A stretch of 64,000 bases of DNA from PCC-6802 sp943367755 (GTDB lineage: Bacteria; Cyanobacteriota; Cyanobacteriia; Pseudanabaenales; Pseudanabaenaceae): NCBI GenBank assembly GCA_943367755.1, contig CALRKB020000005.1, positions 94,862 through 158,861 of the forward strand, in the 5' to 3' direction. Below are positions 62,391 through 64,000 of this stretch, piece after piece. The translations under genes were made by a program, and so were the position numbers. The notes beneath the pieces were generated by a model. The model saw only the letters and a program-made list of their open reading frames with translations. It was not told the origin of the DNA and made no database searches. The first letter of the stretch is position 1. Every line of letters begins with the position of its first letter.

Positions 62391-63644
62391 ATGACCACTC
62401 CAGATGAATTTCTCGATCGCTTTGGTAAGTTCGGCATTCACTTGGGCTTAGAACGTATTCAACAACTATTATCCAATCTAGATAACCCCCAAGAGCGAGT
62501 CCCCGTCATCCATGTGGCAGGCACTAATGGCAAGGGCTCGGTATGTGCTTATCTATCGTCGATTTTGCAAGCCGCAGGCTATCGGGTGGGACGCTATATC
62601 TCACCTCACTTGATTGATTGGCAAGAGCGTATTTGCATTAATTCCCAATGGATTACGAATGAGGACTTATTGGCAGCACTCTTGCAGGTAGATCGAGCGA
62701 TTATTCCAGAGCAAATGCCAACTCAGTTTGAAGTAATCACAGCAGCAGCATGGTGGTATTTCGCGCAGCAACAAGTAGATGTAGCCGTAATTGAAACTGG
62801 TTTGGGAGGAAGATTGGATGCCACCAATGTTTGCGATCGCCCCCTCGCATCGGTAATTACATCGATTAGTATGGATCACTGGCAGCGTTTGGGTGATACC
62901 CTAAGCGCGATCGCCTCTGAAAAAGCAGGCATTATCAAACCATACTGCGCTGCGATTATTGGAGAAGTTCCAGCAGAAGCAAAAGCCGTAATTACCACCA
63001 AGATCCGCGACTGCAATGCGACCGTGACTTGGGTGAATCCTGCAATTCCAACTACCAATGGAGCTGAATGGGAAGGAATTCAATATCCATTACCTCTTTT
63101 GGGTAAACATCAGTTGATTAATTCAGCGATCGCTCTAGCGACAATCCAAGCTTTACAAAAACAGGGATGGCAGATTGACTCAGCAGCTATCGATCAAGGC
63201 ATGAGGCAAACACAATGGGCAGGTCGATTGCAATGGATAGAATATCAACTCAGCAATCGCTCTGACAAAATACTAATCGATGGCGCGCATAACGTTGCCG
63301 CTGCTGAATATCTGCGTCAATTTGTGGATGAATCTTTCCCTCAGAAACGGATACGTTGGGTGGTGGGTATATTGGATACTAAGGATAGCGTGGGAATCCT
63401 CAAAGCGTTGTTGCGTCAAGACGATTTACTCTTTACCGTACCAGTGCCTTCCCATCAAACTACCGACCCAGAGGAATTAGTTGCTATTGGTAATGCGATC
63501 CTAAAGCAACCAGCAACCAGTTATCCCGACCTGCTATCTGCTTTAGCAGAGGCTTTTAGTAATAGCCATCGCGATCTAGTCGTACTTTGCGGTTCGCTGT
63601 ACCTTGTGGGAGAATTGCTTAAGTCTAAATTTGTCCAAGGCTAA
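62391..63644 (+). CDS. folC: Folylpolyglutamate/dihydrofolate synthase
   Basis: The 417-residue ligase has the Mur-ligase-type P-loop HVAGTNGKGSVCAYL (residues 41-55), YISPHLIDWQERI, FEVITAAAWWYFA, VIETGLGGRLDATN, and ILIDGAHNVAAAEYLRQF in the C-terminal domain. FolC adds glutamate to folates, and in many bacteria also makes dihydrofolate. It begins with ATG, three bases after cutA. Length is normal for the family. Confidence 0.95.
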   Translation: MTTPDEFLDRFGKFGIHLGLERIQQLLSNLDNPQERVPVIHVAGTNGKGSVCAYLSSILQAAGYRVGRYISPHLIDWQERICINSQWITNEDLLAALLQVDRAIIPEQMPTQFEVITAAAWWYFAQQQVDVAVIETGLGGRLDATNVCDRPLASVITSISMDHWQRLGDTLSAIASEKAGIIKPYCAAIIGEVPAEAKAVITTKIRDCNATVTWVNPAIPTTNGAEWEGIQYPLPLLGKHQLINSAIALATIQALQKQGWQIDSAAIDQGMRQTQWAGRLQWIEYQLSNRSDKILIDGAHNVAAAEYLRQFVDESFPQKRIRWVVGILDTKDSVGILKALLRQDDLLFTVPVPSHQTTDPEELVAIGNAILKQPATSYPDLLSALAEAFSNSHRDLVVLCGSLYLVGELLKSKFVQG

Positions 63645-63650
63645 ACTTAC

Positions 63651-63857
63651 ATGCAGAGAAAAATAAAGGTGGAATTTTACCGAGTCGAAGTACCACCTAT
63701 TCTTAGAAAAGACTTCGAACAAATTTTACAGAATGTAAATGACATCCCTGTACAGGATCGAACACAGACAGGACATGATGCTCCTATTCGCTTACACCAG
63801 GGCTATGAAAACGGTGATTTCTGGGAGGGTGAAATAGTTCGTATTCGTATGATATAG
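63651..63857 (+). pseudogene. Short N-terminal fragment (DUF6731-like)
   Basis: The 68 residues begin MQRKIKVEFYRVEVPPILRK and end GDFWEGEIVRIRMI with a TAG. The pattern recalls the N-terminus of DUF6731-type proteins, which are several times longer and continue past the RIRM segment. It is therefore probably a truncated gene. The remaining 140 bases to the window edge show nothing else. Confidence in the family name is low. Confidence 0.45.
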
Positions 63858-64000
63858 CAGTCCTAAATGATTCATGAAAACATGCCATACATAAAGACCT
63901 TTGGAAAATTAAAGATCCGACGATGAGCGATCAACTCAAATAGCCATTTCACCGTTGAGAACGACTGACACAAATAATAAAACTCTCGAATGAATCGCTT

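Overview
This window comes from a cyanobacterium. The evidence is the oxygenic-photosynthesis genes (psaD for photosystem I, psbV for cytochrome c550, petE for plastocyanin, petH for ferredoxin-NADP reductase, thf1/psb29), cyanobacterial forms of RNase E, kdp and COP23 proteins, and the very frequent octamer GCGATCGC (HIP1). No rRNA, tRNA, CRISPR array or intact mobile element was recognised. The window is mostly core chromosome, with one accessory patch at about 29.4-34.6 kb. The exact genus cannot be fixed from what is visible.

Layout. 1-5.4 kb: an HlyD-type adaptor, two secreted TPR proteins with a small coiled-coil gene and a third TPR relic between them, and a RibD-like reductase. 5.5-13.4 kb: ABC-F ATPase, a DUF5678-like/retropepsin pair, a ferredoxin-metallo-beta-lactamase fusion, PPK2, prmC, a DUF3598-like protein, an AllA-like protein and an RTX-like protein with 39-bp tandem repeats. 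13.4-29.4 kb: cobyrinate amidase, M23 peptidase, glutaredoxin-like and GGDEF genes, murE, psbV-petE, a double histidine phosphatase, rne with a long leader, a ThiO-like oxidase, psaD, trpE, an FAH-family enzyme and COP23. 29.4-34.6 kb: accessory region bounded by two homologous toxin-antitoxin copies (left one broken, right one intact), holding a Uma2 nuclease, an RTX protein, two small secreted proteins, an ISL3 transposase stump and a palindromic scar. 34.7-46.3 kb: acetolactate synthase, petH, the kdp K+-ATPase genes (A, B, F/G, C, short D), and a divergent histidine kinase/response regulator pair. 46.3-53.3 kb: VOC protein, STAS protein, hemL, an epimerase, hemE, a CytM-like cytochrome, a LapA-like protein and ubiX. 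53.4-59.6 kb: UbiA-family phosphoribosyltransferase-like, HAD phosphatase, DedA, SMR-type transporter, and a 1065-residue polytopic membrane protein fused to an (alpha/alpha)6 glycosidase-like domain. 59.7-64 kb: methyltransferase, thf1, cutA, folC and a short fragment.

The best candidate for an undescribed system is 53.4-59.6 kb. The gene set reads as a polyprenyl-phosphate-linked sugar pathway: phosphoribosyl transfer to the lipid, dephosphorylation, flipping, then use on the outer face by a membrane glycosyltransferase/glycosidase fusion. This is inference from family membership and gene order. A second theme is that three places carry the pattern gene X, inserted gene(s), then a short duplicate of the end of X (3.1 kb, 7.3 kb and 55.9 kb), which points to integration or tandem duplication followed by decay. 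Other points worth attention are a KdpD without a kinase next to a separate membrane histidine kinase, a PetH with no phycobilisome-linker domain but a structured leader, and the retropepsin/DUF5678-like pair.
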